This document shows, piece after piece, positions 54,615 to 63,140 of a stretch of DNA of 64,000 nucleotides (position 1 is the stretch's first letter; each line of letters begins with the position of its first letter). The notes beneath the pieces were generated by a model. It saw nothing but the letters and a program-made list of their open reading frames with translations. It did no database searches and was not told where the DNA came from. Source of the DNA: Ignavibacterium sp. (lineage in GTDB: Bacteria > Bacteroidota > Ignavibacteria > Ignavibacteriales > Ignavibacteriaceae); assembly GCF_025998815.1 (NCBI RefSeq), contig NZ_AP026678.1:3502707-3566706 (forward strand), given 5' to 3'. The position numbers and the translations under genes are program-made.

Positions 54615-56519
54615 GTGATAAGGTTATTTTATTTTCTCTTTGTAGTAATTCATTTCATATCCTATGCACAACCACTTCAGGAATTTCGTGCAGTTAAACT
54701 TACAAATGTTGACAGCAATGTTTTGTTCACAGACCTGAATATTGCTCAGGGAATGGATTACCTTGCATCTGTGAATATAAATGTTGTTCTGGCGGTAGTT
54801 TGGAATGGTGGTTATACTCTGTATCCAAGCTCAACTATGGATAGTTTGTTTGCAAAACCTGTTCATCCGAATTTTATTGGTCGTGATATGTTGGAGCGTG
54901 TTATAATAGAAGCGCATCGAAATGGAATAGAAGTTTATCCATGGTTTGAATATGGTTTTGCTGCCTGGTATTCAGGAAATAATCCTCCGACAGGTGGACA
55001 CATTCTGCAAACAAAACCCGATTGGGCTTGCAGATTAAGTAATGGACAGATTGCCAAGAAAAATGGATTTGACTGGATGTCTGCAATTCATCCCGAAGTA
55101 CAGGATTTTATGAATAAGCTCATTACTGAAGTAATGCAATATGATATTGATGGAATAGAATTTTCAGATAGAATACCTGCAATGCCGATTGAGGGAGGAT
55201 ATGAGCCTTATACAGTTTCTCTTTATCAATCTGAACACAATGGACAAAATCCTCCTACAAATTATAATGATGTTAATTGGAAACGATGGCGAGCTAATAA
55301 AATGAATCAATGGTATAAAAATGTCAGAGAGCTGATGAAAAATTTTGACCAAAATTATTTTGTTTCAACAAGTCCAAGTATCTATCCGTGGAGTTATGAT
55401 AATTATCTTCAGGATGTTCAGACATGGTTAGATTCAGGAATATGTGATCAGTTCATACCTCAACTTTATAGATATACTTTCCCGGAGTATTTGTATGAAC
55501 TTAATCAGGCAATAAATCAGGCTGGACCGAATAATCTTCATAAATTATTTGGTGGCATACTTATGAATATTGGTCTTCCACCAAATGACTATCTGATATC
55601 TCCGGAATATCTGCTTGCCGCTTTGCAGGCAAATCGAGATCGTGGAGTTATGGGCGAAGCATATTTTTATTATGAAGGTTTCAGAAAAAATAATAATCAA
55701 CTTGGTGATACCTTAAGGGCAACTTTTTATTCACAACCGGCTTTGGTCCCGGGAAGGAATGGCAACATCTGGCGTCCCAAAGCAACAATAAAAAATGAAA
55801 ACGAATCAGGAGTTACATTAACAGGAAATTGGACAAATTATCCAATGCAGGGATATACAGGGCAAATAATCAGAACAAATCAAACAACAGGATACGCATC
55901 AGTAGAATACAATGTTGAAGTACCGTTCAGTGCAAACTTTGATGTATATGCATATCTGACACCAAATACAACTTGGACACAGAATGCAAGATATGTAATC
56001 TATTCAGATACAGACTCGAGTGAAATAATAATAGATCAATCAAATCTGAATAAGAAGGGATGGCAGAAGATAGGAGTAGTATATCTGAGTGAAGGAACAA
56101 AGAGAGTGATGAAGATAGATAACACATATTTGGAGTCGGGAAGATATTTGGTGGCAGATGCTGTAATGATAATGATAAACAGGAAGTTATCACCTGATGT
56201 AGTAATTACGGATGTTAATGATGAAAAAGAAAATGATGTAACTCAACCAACCGAATTTGTATTAGAGCAGAATTATCCAAATCCATTTAATCCTGTAACA
56301 AAGATAAGATTTGTCATTCCGAACGAAGTGAGGAATCTAACAACATTAAAAATCTATGACTTATTGGGAAAAGAAGTAGCAACACTGGTAAATGAAGAGA
56401 AGCAAGCAGGACTATATGAAGTAGATTTTGATGGTAGTAATTTAACAAGTGGAGTTTATTTTTATCAATTACAGACCGGCAGTTCTGTCCAGACAAAAAA
56501 AATGATTTTACTTCGCTAA
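54615..56519 (+). CDS. GHL10 (DUF187) glycosidase with golvesin-like and T9SS domains, second tailed copy
   Basis: A 634-residue secreted enzyme: signal peptide (VIRLFYFLFVVIHFISYAQ), GHL10 barrel (FRAVKLTNVDSNVLFTDL, VYPWFEYGFAAWYSG, IDGIEFSDRIPAMPIEGGYE and STSPSIYPWSYDNYLQD), golvesin-like domain and T9SS tail. The acidic block reads EFSDR where the two relatives have QGDDR, so active-site details differ. No ATG fits: GTG at 54615 has GAGG nine bases upstream; GTG at 54600 or TTG at 54585 are alternatives but fall in a palindromic repeat. Its TAA overlaps the ATG of the acyltransferase. Confidence 0.87.
   Translation: MIRLFYFLFVVIHFISYAQPLQEFRAVKLTNVDSNVLFTDLNIAQGMDYLASVNINVVLAVVWNGGYTLYPSSTMDSLFAKPVHPNFIGRDMLERVIIEAHRNGIEVYPWFEYGFAAWYSGNNPPTGGHILQTKPDWACRLSNGQIAKKNGFDWMSAIHPEVQDFMNKLITEVMQYDIDGIEFSDRIPAMPIEGGYEPYTVSLYQSEHNGQNPPTNYNDVNWKRWRANKMNQWYKNVRELMKNFDQNYFVSTSPSIYPWSYDNYLQDVQTWLDSGICDQFIPQLYRYTFPEYLYELNQAINQAGPNNLHKLFGGILMNIGLPPNDYLISPEYLLAALQANRDRGVMGEAYFYYEGFRKNNNQLGDTLRATFYSQPALVPGRNGNIWRPKATIKNENESGVTLTGNWTNYPMQGYTGQIIRTNQTTGYASVEYNVEVPFSANFDVYAYLTPNTTWTQNARYVIYSDTDSSEIIIDQSNLNKKGWQKIGVVYLSEGTKRVMKIDNTYLESGRYLVADAVMIMINRKLSPDVVITDVNDEKENDVTQPTEFVLEQNYPNPFNPVTKIRFVIPNEVRNLTTLKIYDLLGKEVATLVNEEKQAGLYEVDFDGSNLTSGVYFYQLQTGSSVQTKKMILLR
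55758..56434 (+). repeat. Near-identical 677-base direct repeat, copy B
   Basis: Partner of 53795-54471 within the third GHL10 gene; see there. The homogenised part begins shortly after the end of the catalytic barrel and stops about 85 bases before the gene end. Confidence 0.92.
56313..56338 (+). repeat. Fragment of the GTCATTCTGAAC repeat inside coding sequence, copy B
   Basis: GTCATTCCGAACGAAGTGAG plus GAATCT, in frame as VIPNEVRNL in the T9SS tail. Closer to the intergenic form (CGAAGTGA) than copy A. Confidence 0.75.
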
Positions 56520-57928
56520 TGGAAAAACGTGCTGATGCTTTAGATGCCCTTCGTGGATTTGCAATCATAACAATGATATTATCAGGAACGATTCCGTTTT
56601 CAGGTCCTGCAGCACTTCCTGGTTGGATGTATCACGCGCAACTTCCTCCACCGGATCATGTTTTCAATCCAAATTTACCAGGAATAACCTGGGTCGATCT
56701 TGTATTTCCATTCTTTCTTTTTGCAATGGGCGCAGCATTTCCATTCGCTCTGAAGAAAAAACTTGAAAAGGGTGCAAACTATCTATTGATAATTTGGCAC
56801 GCTGTCCAAAGGGGATTTTTGCTTGTCGTTTTTGCATTGTTTCTTCAACACTCAAAACCTTATGCGCTAAGTGGTAATCCTGAAACATTTCACTGGCTGA
56901 TTGGATTGATTGGATTTGTCATTCTATTCCTGATTTATTATCGGTATCCATCTTCAATAAGCAAAAAAGTAGTGTTGATGATAAAATTGTTAGCCATAGT
57001 TGGGGGAGTAATTTTATTTTCTCAGTTGACTTATACAAATGGAAAAGGATTTATTCTTAGTCGTAGTGATATAATTATTCTGGTTCTTGCTAATGTAGCA
57101 TTGTTCGGAAGTATAATTTGGTTATTTACTCAGGATAAAATCTTAATTCGTTTAGGAATTCTTGCTTTCCTGCTTGCCTTCAGGATAACACATAACATTG
57201 ATGGAAGCTGGACTAAAGTTATTTGGGATGCAACTCCAATTCCCGAAATTTATAAATTCTATTACCTTCAATATTTATTTATTGTAATTCCGGGAACAAT
57301 TGTCGGAGATATTATTTACAAGTGGATGAAAACTGAAAATGAATCGAATATAAAAGAAGCAAAATATATTTCTGTTTCGGTGTTGGTATTAAGTATTGGA
57401 ATAATCATCTGGAATTTATTCGGACTTTATTCAAGATTGTTAACTCTGAATTTAATTGTGAATATAATTCTACTAACTATCTTCTATTTTATTCTAAAAA
57501 ATTCAAAATCTGATTTATTTTACTTTTACAAGAAGTTATTCTACTGGGCTGCCTACTGGCTTTTGCTTGGATTAACTTTTGAATCATTCGAAGGTGGAAT
57601 AAAAAAAGATCCATCAACATTAAGTTATTATCTGGTTACAACCGGACTTGCAATCTTTTGCCTCATTGGATTTTCTGTTATTACTGATTATTTCAGAAAG
57701 TCAAAGTATATCCGACTTATAATTCAAAACGGACAAAATCCGATGATTGCTTACTTATCTAACAGTCATATCATTATGCCCATACTTGCTTTGACCAGAC
57801 TATCTTCTTTGCTCAATGAAATGCTCATTAATCCCTGGTTGGGATTTTTGAAAGGAGTAATTGTCACACTACTCGCAGCTTTAATTACAAGCTTCTTTAC
57901 AAAGAAAAAAATATTCTGGCGAAGTTAA
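56519..57928 (+). CDS. DUF5009 / HGSNAT-like membrane acyltransferase, second paralogue
   Basis: A 469-residue polytopic inner-membrane protein, a distant paralogue of the one at 604. Visible marks: KRADALDALRGFAIITMILS, His39 in GWMYHAQLPPP, ITWVDLVFPFFLFAMGAAFP and about twelve hydrophobic segments. The start overlaps the stop of the third GHL10 gene (TAATG), so it belongs to that operon and is made together with the glycosidases. It probably transfers an acyl group to or from a sugar product at the membrane. Substrate unproven. Confidence 0.82.
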   Translation: MEKRADALDALRGFAIITMILSGTIPFSGPAALPGWMYHAQLPPPDHVFNPNLPGITWVDLVFPFFLFAMGAAFPFALKKKLEKGANYLLIIWHAVQRGFLLVVFALFLQHSKPYALSGNPETFHWLIGLIGFVILFLIYYRYPSSISKKVVLMIKLLAIVGGVILFSQLTYTNGKGFILSRSDIIILVLANVALFGSIIWLFTQDKILIRLGILAFLLAFRITHNIDGSWTKVIWDATPIPEIYKFYYLQYLFIVIPGTIVGDIIYKWMKTENESNIKEAKYISVSVLVLSIGIIIWNLFGLYSRLLTLNLIVNIILLTIFYFILKNSKSDLFYFYKKLFYWAAYWLLLGLTFESFEGGIKKDPSTLSYYLVTTGLAIFCLIGFSVITDYFRKSKYIRLIIQNGQNPMIAYLSNSHIIMPILALTRLSSLLNEMLINPWLGFLKGVIVTLLAALITSFFTKKKIFWRS

Positions 57929-57989
57929 ACATTCAAGAGAAACATCAGCTACATTTTTTATTTTTAGTATAGTAAAACGGATTCTTATT

Positions 57990-58988
57990 ATGAAAAAATT
58001 CGATGCACCAAGAGGTGAAATAGTAATTTATAAAGCCAGTGATGGCTCAGCTCAACTGGATGTTAAACTTGAGGAAGAGTCTGTTTGGTTGACTCAAGCT
58101 CAAATGGTAATTCTTTTTCAAACTACCAAGCAAAATGTCAGTTTACATATCAATAATATCTTTAAAGAAGGTGAGCTTTCAGAGAAATCAGTTGTCAAGG
58201 AATACTTGACAACTGCTGCAGACGGTAAAAAATACAAAACCAAATACTATAATCTCGATGTGATAATCTCAGTCGGTTACAGAGTAAAATCCAAAAGAGG
58301 AACTCAGTTTAGAATTTGGGCGAATAATGTGATAAAGGAGTATCTTGTTAAGGGATATGCACTGAATGAGAAGAGATTAAAAGAACAAACAGAGAAAATA
58401 AAAGAACTCGAAAAAACTTTAGAAATATTTTCAAATGTTGTAGAGCATTATCAACTGAATCGAGATGAATTCTCCGGAATTCTAAAAATAGTTAAAGATT
58501 ATACAAGAGCACTGGACCTTCTTGATGACTATGATCATCAAAGATTAAAAATTGAAAGGACCAGTAAAAATGAATTGTTTAGGATAGATTATGATTCTGC
58601 TAAAAAGGTAATTAAAAAGTTAAAAGAGAAATTTGGAGGCTCAAAACTTTTTGGAAAAGAAAAAGATCAATCCTTCAGGGGAACTATCGGAGCAATTTAT
58701 CAAACTTTTGGTAAAAATGAAGTTTATCCAAGCATAGAGGAAAAAGCGGCTCATTTACTGTACTTCACTATTAAAAATCATTCATTTGTAGATGGTAATA
58801 AACGCATTGCAGCAGCTTTGTTTTTATGGTTCCTTGAAATGAATAATTATTTGTATGGGAAAAATGGCAGGAAGAGAATTGCTGATAACGCTTTAGTTGC
58901 TTTGTGCCTGTTAATTGCAGAAAGTAATCCAAAAGAAAAAGATGTAATCGTAAAGGTTGTTGTAAATTTGATTAATAAGCTTAACTAA
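57990..58988 (+). CDS. RhuM-family protein with C-terminal Fic/Doc domain
   Basis: A 332-residue cytoplasmic protein. The N-terminal half is RhuM (virulence-associated): EIVIYKASDGSAQLDVKLEE, ESVWLTQAQMVILFQTTKQN, NLDVIISVGYRVKSKRGTQF and RIWANNVIKEYLVKGYALNE. The C-terminal part (about 215-332) is a Fic/Doc fold with the active motif HSFVDGNKR (264-272), of the Doc type HxFx(D/N)GNKR. Doc-like proteins phosphorylate or AMPylate targets and often act as toxins. No antitoxin gene is visible beside it. It seems unrelated to the surrounding sugar genes and may be recently acquired. Confidence 0.87.
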   Translation: MKKFDAPRGEIVIYKASDGSAQLDVKLEEESVWLTQAQMVILFQTTKQNVSLHINNIFKEGELSEKSVVKEYLTTAADGKKYKTKYYNLDVIISVGYRVKSKRGTQFRIWANNVIKEYLVKGYALNEKRLKEQTEKIKELEKTLEIFSNVVEHYQLNRDEFSGILKIVKDYTRALDLLDDYDHQRLKIERTSKNELFRIDYDSAKKVIKKLKEKFGGSKLFGKEKDQSFRGTIGAIYQTFGKNEVYPSIEEKAAHLLYFTIKNHSFVDGNKRIAAALFLWFLEMNNYLYGKNGRKRIADNALVALCLLIAESNPKEKDVIVKVVVNLINKLN

Positions 58989-59041
58989 TAATTAATTTAC
59001 TAGAAAAATTCCCCACTGCAGTTAGGTTAATAGCTACTTTC

Positions 59042-60856
59042 TTATTCTAGCTTTACTTCAGTTGATAAATGCCGGAACCAGAAATAATATAATCCTACCG
59101 AAAGTATAATAAGTATTACAAAGAGATACCCGAACAAATCGAACCTTTTTAGAATTACTGTCATTCCTGTCAGGAATAAAACTATTTGCCAGGGCAGAGT
59201 AAAACAAATTGCAATTATATCTCTTCTATTTTCAGAATTGATTTGGATTTTCTTTTCTTCCGGTAAACTTGATTTAATTGGTTTCCATAAACCAAACGGA
59301 CGTGTTGTTTTGTAAAAGTTGATAAGTGTTTCTTTACTGGTTTGTTCTGTTAGTAATGTTCCTAATATTGTTGCTGTTAATGATGAAACAAGAAGAATTG
59401 CAAAAGAAGAATATTCTGTAGCTTCGGGATAAAATATTTTTTGAATGATAGCTGAACCCATTCCGAAAATTGTTCCGATAGTAAAACCATATCCGTTCAT
59501 TCTCCACCAATACCATCTTACCAAAAGTGGAACAACCATACCTGCACCAAGTCCCATAGTCAACCAACCCCAAATTTCATTTATGCTTTTAATTCCTGCT
59601 GCAAGAAAAAGTCCTGACAGCACTATTAGTATTGATGCAACTCTACTGTGAATAATTAATTTCTTTTCATCAGCTTTGGGATTAATAAATTCCTGATAAA
59701 TATCTCTTACCCAGTAAGAAGCACCGGAATTAATAAGCGAACTGAAAGTTGACATTGCTGCCGCCATCAGTCCTGCTACTAATAATCCTTTTAATCCACC
59801 AGGAAGAATATTGAAAATAACTGTGGGTAAAACTTTTTCCGGATCAGAAATAATTTCACCTGAATTAATTCCATATGAAATTCCTAGCATTGCTATGGCT
59901 GCAATGAAGGGCCAACGAAAAGATAGAAGAAAAATCCAGAACATTGAAAGTAATCCGGCATCCCGATCGCTGCGTGCAGCAAAAAATCTTTGAGCCATAT
60001 AGCCACCGGTTCCTGCACTTCCTTCAACAATAACTTTTATCAGATAAAATATCAGAGCAATTCCGAAAAGGTTATAAATTGAGTAAGAAGAATTTTCAGG
60101 AAAACTTAATTTCCACGAAGGCAAAATACTTGTCCAGCTATCTCTCGTAGTTTCAATTGGTAAAAAGCTTCCGTCTTTCAATGGAACTGAAATAGAAAAT
60201 GTCTCAGGAATATTTGCTGATAAAATTGCTATCGTACAAACAATAATTATCATTGCAAAAATCAAGATTCCCTGAAATACATCCGTCCAGACAACTCCTT
60301 GCAATCCGCTTGCTACAGTATAAAGTGTTGTAAAAGTAATTATGATAGCTGCAGCCCAAAACTCTGAAGTAAATCCGAGAAATGCAGGTATATTGAGAAC
60401 ATCACCGATCAATTTGCCAGCTCCAACAGCGAAGTATGAGACGATAGCTATTGTTATTATCAAAGTTGAAATCGCAGAAATTATTCTTGCGGATTTTCCC
60501 TGAATACCCTCACCGAATCGGTAAGTCATCCATTCAGATAGCGTCATTACTTTTGATCTTCTATTCCACTTACCCATAAAGATCATAAGGAAAGCCATTA
60601 TTAAAACGAGTCCGCCGCGCATTTCAACAAAGAATCCAACCGCACCGAAAGCATAAATCAAAGCAACATTTATCATTGTTCCGCTTACATCAAAGTTAGA
60701 TGCCATACCGGAAGCACCAAGAGCCCACCAGGGAATTTTTCTGTTACCAAGAAAGTAAGAATCAATTCCTGATGATGCCTTCTTCTCAAAGTAAAAACCT
60801 ATCACAGTTATGATGATCAAATAAGCGATAACAATAAGTAAATCAACTAGACCCAT
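59042..60856 (-). CDS. Sodium:solute symporter (SSS family)
   Basis: A 604-residue inner-membrane Na+-coupled importer with about 14 hydrophobic segments. SSS marks: IDSYFLGNRKIPWWALGASG, VSGTMINVALIYAFG, TTLYTVASGLQGVVWTDVFQ and AAAMSTFSSLINSGASYWVR. The family carries sugars (SglT), sialic acid (SiaT), proline and others; I cannot name the substrate. It is a single-gene unit on the minus strand near nagB. Amino-sugar or sialic-type uptake would suit the neighbourhood. Confidence 0.9.
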   Translation of the reverse strand: MGLVDLLIVIAYLIIITVIGFYFEKKASSGIDSYFLGNRKIPWWALGASGMASNFDVSGTMINVALIYAFGAVGFFVEMRGGLVLIMAFLMIFMGKWNRRSKVMTLSEWMTYRFGEGIQGKSARIISAISTLIITIAIVSYFAVGAGKLIGDVLNIPAFLGFTSEFWAAAIIITFTTLYTVASGLQGVVWTDVFQGILIFAMIIIVCTIAILSANIPETFSISVPLKDGSFLPIETTRDSWTSILPSWKLSFPENSSYSIYNLFGIALIFYLIKVIVEGSAGTGGYMAQRFFAARSDRDAGLLSMFWIFLLSFRWPFIAAIAMLGISYGINSGEIISDPEKVLPTVIFNILPGGLKGLLVAGLMAAAMSTFSSLINSGASYWVRDIYQEFINPKADEKKLIIHSRVASILIVLSGLFLAAGIKSINEIWGWLTMGLGAGMVVPLLVRWYWWRMNGYGFTIGTIFGMGSAIIQKIFYPEATEYSSFAILLVSSLTATILGTLLTEQTSKETLINFYKTTRPFGLWKPIKSSLPEEKKIQINSENRRDIIAICFTLPWQIVLFLTGMTVILKRFDLFGYLFVILIILSVGLYYFWFRHLSTEVKLE

Positions 60857-60910
60857 ACTATTTCCGGAAAATTGTTTTTAGTATTTAGAAAGAAGTAAAT
60901 AATATTAAAT

Positions 60911-60934
60911 AGAGACTTGCTATGGCAAGTCTCT
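60911..60934. terminator. Hairpin after the YkuD-like lipoprotein gene
   Basis: Perfect 10-base stem AGAGACTTGC / GCAAGTCTCT with a TATG loop, fourteen bases past the minus-strand stop. On the minus strand it is followed by ATTTAATATT, a poor T tract. Transcript-end hairpin, or one copy of a dispersed palindrome. Confidence 0.55.
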
Positions 60935-60947
60935 ACGAGTGATAAAT

Positions 60948-62228
60948 TTATAAATTATTCTCTGCCAGCAGAATTAAATCTTTTATTTCTCTTAATTCAA
61001 CAGCAGAGTGTTTATCATCAATGTTTACAACTATCAGGTAACCTTTTAATTCGGAAAATTGTAATAATGCATTCATAAATTTTAATTGATCACTTTCAAC
61101 CAATCTTCCGGTTTCCTCTGACCAGATTTCTTTTGTAGTCAGACATCCCAGAGAAGGTGTGAAAGGATAATATGATTTATCATTATAAAATTGTGGGGCA
61201 ATTGTAGTACCGTGTGCAATAATTTCATTTCTTCCGGCTTTGCCAGCATAATACGATTCGTAAATCGGTAAATAATCTTGCCATGATTCTGGTAATAAGT
61301 TTTTGTACAAATCAAAACTCCACACACTATCATCAATACTTTTATGAAAATAAATTTCAGGGGTAACTTCAAAGGGAATGACAAGTTGAAGATTTGGACT
61401 TGGTCCGATAAAAGTATTTTTTGAAACATCAGTTCCCTGAATTGACAGAATGCCTTCAGGAGTATTTCCATTGGTGATGTAACCCGGAAGATCTGTTATT
61501 GCTCGAGCTAATTGGGGAACAGAAAATATTTCTCCCGATTTATCTCTTAAAAATTTACCGTCTGGTTTTTTAATTAAGACTAAACCCGGATAGTCTCTGT
61601 TTAATCTTTGAAATGAGTAAATAACAATTTTATCTGAACCAAAATTTATCTTTAATAAATCAATCAATGGTGGTGTATTAAGTTTATGACGGAATTCAGT
61701 ATTCAAATCATAGTTAAGCATTTTTATTATTGGGTCTTCTTCGGGACGCATAAATTTTGATTCAAATATCTCAGTGTATCTTTTCAAGTGTTCTATATCT
61801 TCAGCTTCCTTTAAATAATGGATACACATTGCAAATATTTTTGAGTTATTGATTTTGGGCAGAAGTGATTTAATTTCATCAACAAATTCAGATTGGTAAA
61901 GAGTATAAATAACTTCCATCAAAGCTCGCTGAAAAGCAATTGAACGATTTTGGAAATCTGTGAATGAATTACTTATTGCTTTATCGGTAATTTCATTTCG
62001 AAACTGAAGTAATTCCATTGCCCAAAATGCGGATGTATATTTCGATTCGGTTGAGTCAGTTAAAGGCAGTGAAAGTGATTGATTGATTGTTTGGTTAATT
62101 GTTGTGGAATAAAACTTTTCTCTTTCAGCTTTTAATGTTGCCTGAGAATAGAAATCATCTTTCCTATATATTTCAGATGAGCATTGAATGAAAAACAAAC
62201 TAATAAAAACAAATAATAAAATTTTCAT
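60948..62228 (-). CDS. Lipoprotein with a C-terminal YkuD-like (L,D-transpeptidase-like) motif
   Basis: A 426-residue lipoprotein (MKILLFVFISLFFIQCSSE, Cys16). The C-terminal part contains His339 in IIAHGTTI and Cys362 in TPSLGCL, the same HG...S-GC arrangement as the L,D-transpeptidase catalytic centre (HG...SHGC). The N-terminal 200 residues are helical and unassigned. If real, it would exchange or trim murein cross-links; the SLGCL form is not standard, so function is uncertain. Its start overlaps the AAC(3)-like stop by four bases, with GGAG nine bases upstream. Confidence 0.55.
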   Translation of the reverse strand: MKILLFVFISLFFIQCSSEIYRKDDFYSQATLKAEREKFYSTTINQTINQSLSLPLTDSTESKYTSAFWAMELLQFRNEITDKAISNSFTDFQNRSIAFQRALMEVIYTLYQSEFVDEIKSLLPKINNSKIFAMCIHYLKEAEDIEHLKRYTEIFESKFMRPEEDPIIKMLNYDLNTEFRHKLNTPPLIDLLKINFGSDKIVIYSFQRLNRDYPGLVLIKKPDGKFLRDKSGEIFSVPQLARAITDLPGYITNGNTPEGILSIQGTDVSKNTFIGPSPNLQLVIPFEVTPEIYFHKSIDDSVWSFDLYKNLLPESWQDYLPIYESYYAGKAGRNEIIAHGTTIAPQFYNDKSYYPFTPSLGCLTTKEIWSEETGRLVESDQLKFMNALLQFSELKGYLIVVNIDDKHSAVELREIKDLILLAENNL

Positions 62229-63013
62229 AAAAATTTTCTCCTTCGTGAATCACAAGCTTGACACCTTCCAATTGGACATAAAACTTTATCATAATGTGTC
62301 TGAAAATATTTCATTCCTTCAATAAATAATAATTGAATATTTATAAAATATGATGATAAACTTTTATAATCTTGTTTATTGATTAAATTCTTATCGAGAA
62401 GATATTTTTCAAAGTTAACAAAACCTTTTGCGCAACCAGGAATCTCCTTCAGCTTTTGTTCTCCATTCGTTGAAACACCAATTGGTAAAACATTCATATA
62501 ATCCCAGGGTGAATAATCGAACCAGGGAACTTTTGCAGCAACTTCGAGATAATGTCCGTAACTCAATGATGAGAAATCAGTTCCAAGCAACAACACAAAT
62601 GAATTTTGTTGATGAGTTAACCAATTCAAAACACTTTCTTTACCAAGTGGACTTTCAGGTGAGTTAGTTTCATCAATATCATTTTTAATTTTGCCCCACA
62701 AAGCAAATGAATGAGTTGGTGATGAAGTTCTTATCACACCTTCACTTAATCTGAATGTTTCTGACAGTAATCCAATTTTACTTTTAGAACTCCCTCGATC
62801 AAATATTTCATAATCACCACCAGATTTTTTAAAGCAATATGTAAATGTCGGAAAAATTATTGAACCATTTGAAGTTACTATGTCTTTTAATGAATTTATT
62901 ACTTCGTCAGGTGATATAGGAAATGCTGTAGATATTCTCTTAAATGAAGAATGGATAATGATATTTTGTGTTTCACCTAATCCGATACGAAAGAGATAAT
63001 CGTCAAACTTCAT
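62225..63013 (-). CDS. AAC(3)-family N-acetyltransferase with a cysteine-rich tail
   Basis: A 262-residue cytoplasmic enzyme of the AAC(3)/YokD fold. Marks: IIIHSSFKRI, GSIIFPTFTYCF, RTSSPTHSFALWG (active His), SPLGKESVLNWL and VLLLGTDFSSLSYGHYLE. Family members acetylate amino groups; most chromosomal ones have no role in aminoglycoside resistance. The C-terminus LCPIGRCQACDSRRR carries three Cys in a C-x4-C-x2-C array, unusual for the family and perhaps metal-binding. First gene of a unit with the YkuD-like lipoprotein and divergent from nagB, so an amino-sugar or peptide substrate is possible. Confidence 0.85.
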   Translation of the reverse strand: MKFDDYLFRIGLGETQNIIIHSSFKRISTAFPISPDEVINSLKDIVTSNGSIIFPTFTYCFKKSGGDYEIFDRGSSKSKIGLLSETFRLSEGVIRTSSPTHSFALWGKIKNDIDETNSPESPLGKESVLNWLTHQQNSFVLLLGTDFSSLSYGHYLEVAAKVPWFDYSPWDYMNVLPIGVSTNGEQKLKEIPGCAKGFVNFEKYLLDKNLINKQDYKSLSSYFINIQLLFIEGMKYFQTHYDKVLCPIGRCQACDSRRRKFL

Positions 63014-63067
63014 AGTTTAAGCTGCCTTTGCAATGAAAAAAAATCATTAGATGATAATAAGCAAATG

Positions 63068-63106
63068 AATTATTCCATAATTTTGATGTACAAAATCAGA
63101 ATAATT
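63068..63106. promoter_or_regulatory. Nested palindrome in the nagB promoter region
   Basis: Outer arms AATTATT / AATAATT and inner arms ATTTTG / CAAAAT around ATGTA, nearly symmetric, within the 127-base divergent gap. This AT-rich dyad could be an operator for an amino-sugar regulator controlling nagB and the AAC(3) unit. The sequence is AT-rich, so chance is possible. Confidence 0.35.
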
Positions 63107-63140
63107 ATTCTTTTACACAACCAATTATCTGGAGGAAAAT

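Noticed and set aside
62225..63013. Aminoglycoside-resistance determinant
   Set aside because: The fold is AAC(3)-like, but chromosomal relatives are diverse, the Cys-rich tail is atypical, and the context is sugar and wall metabolism.
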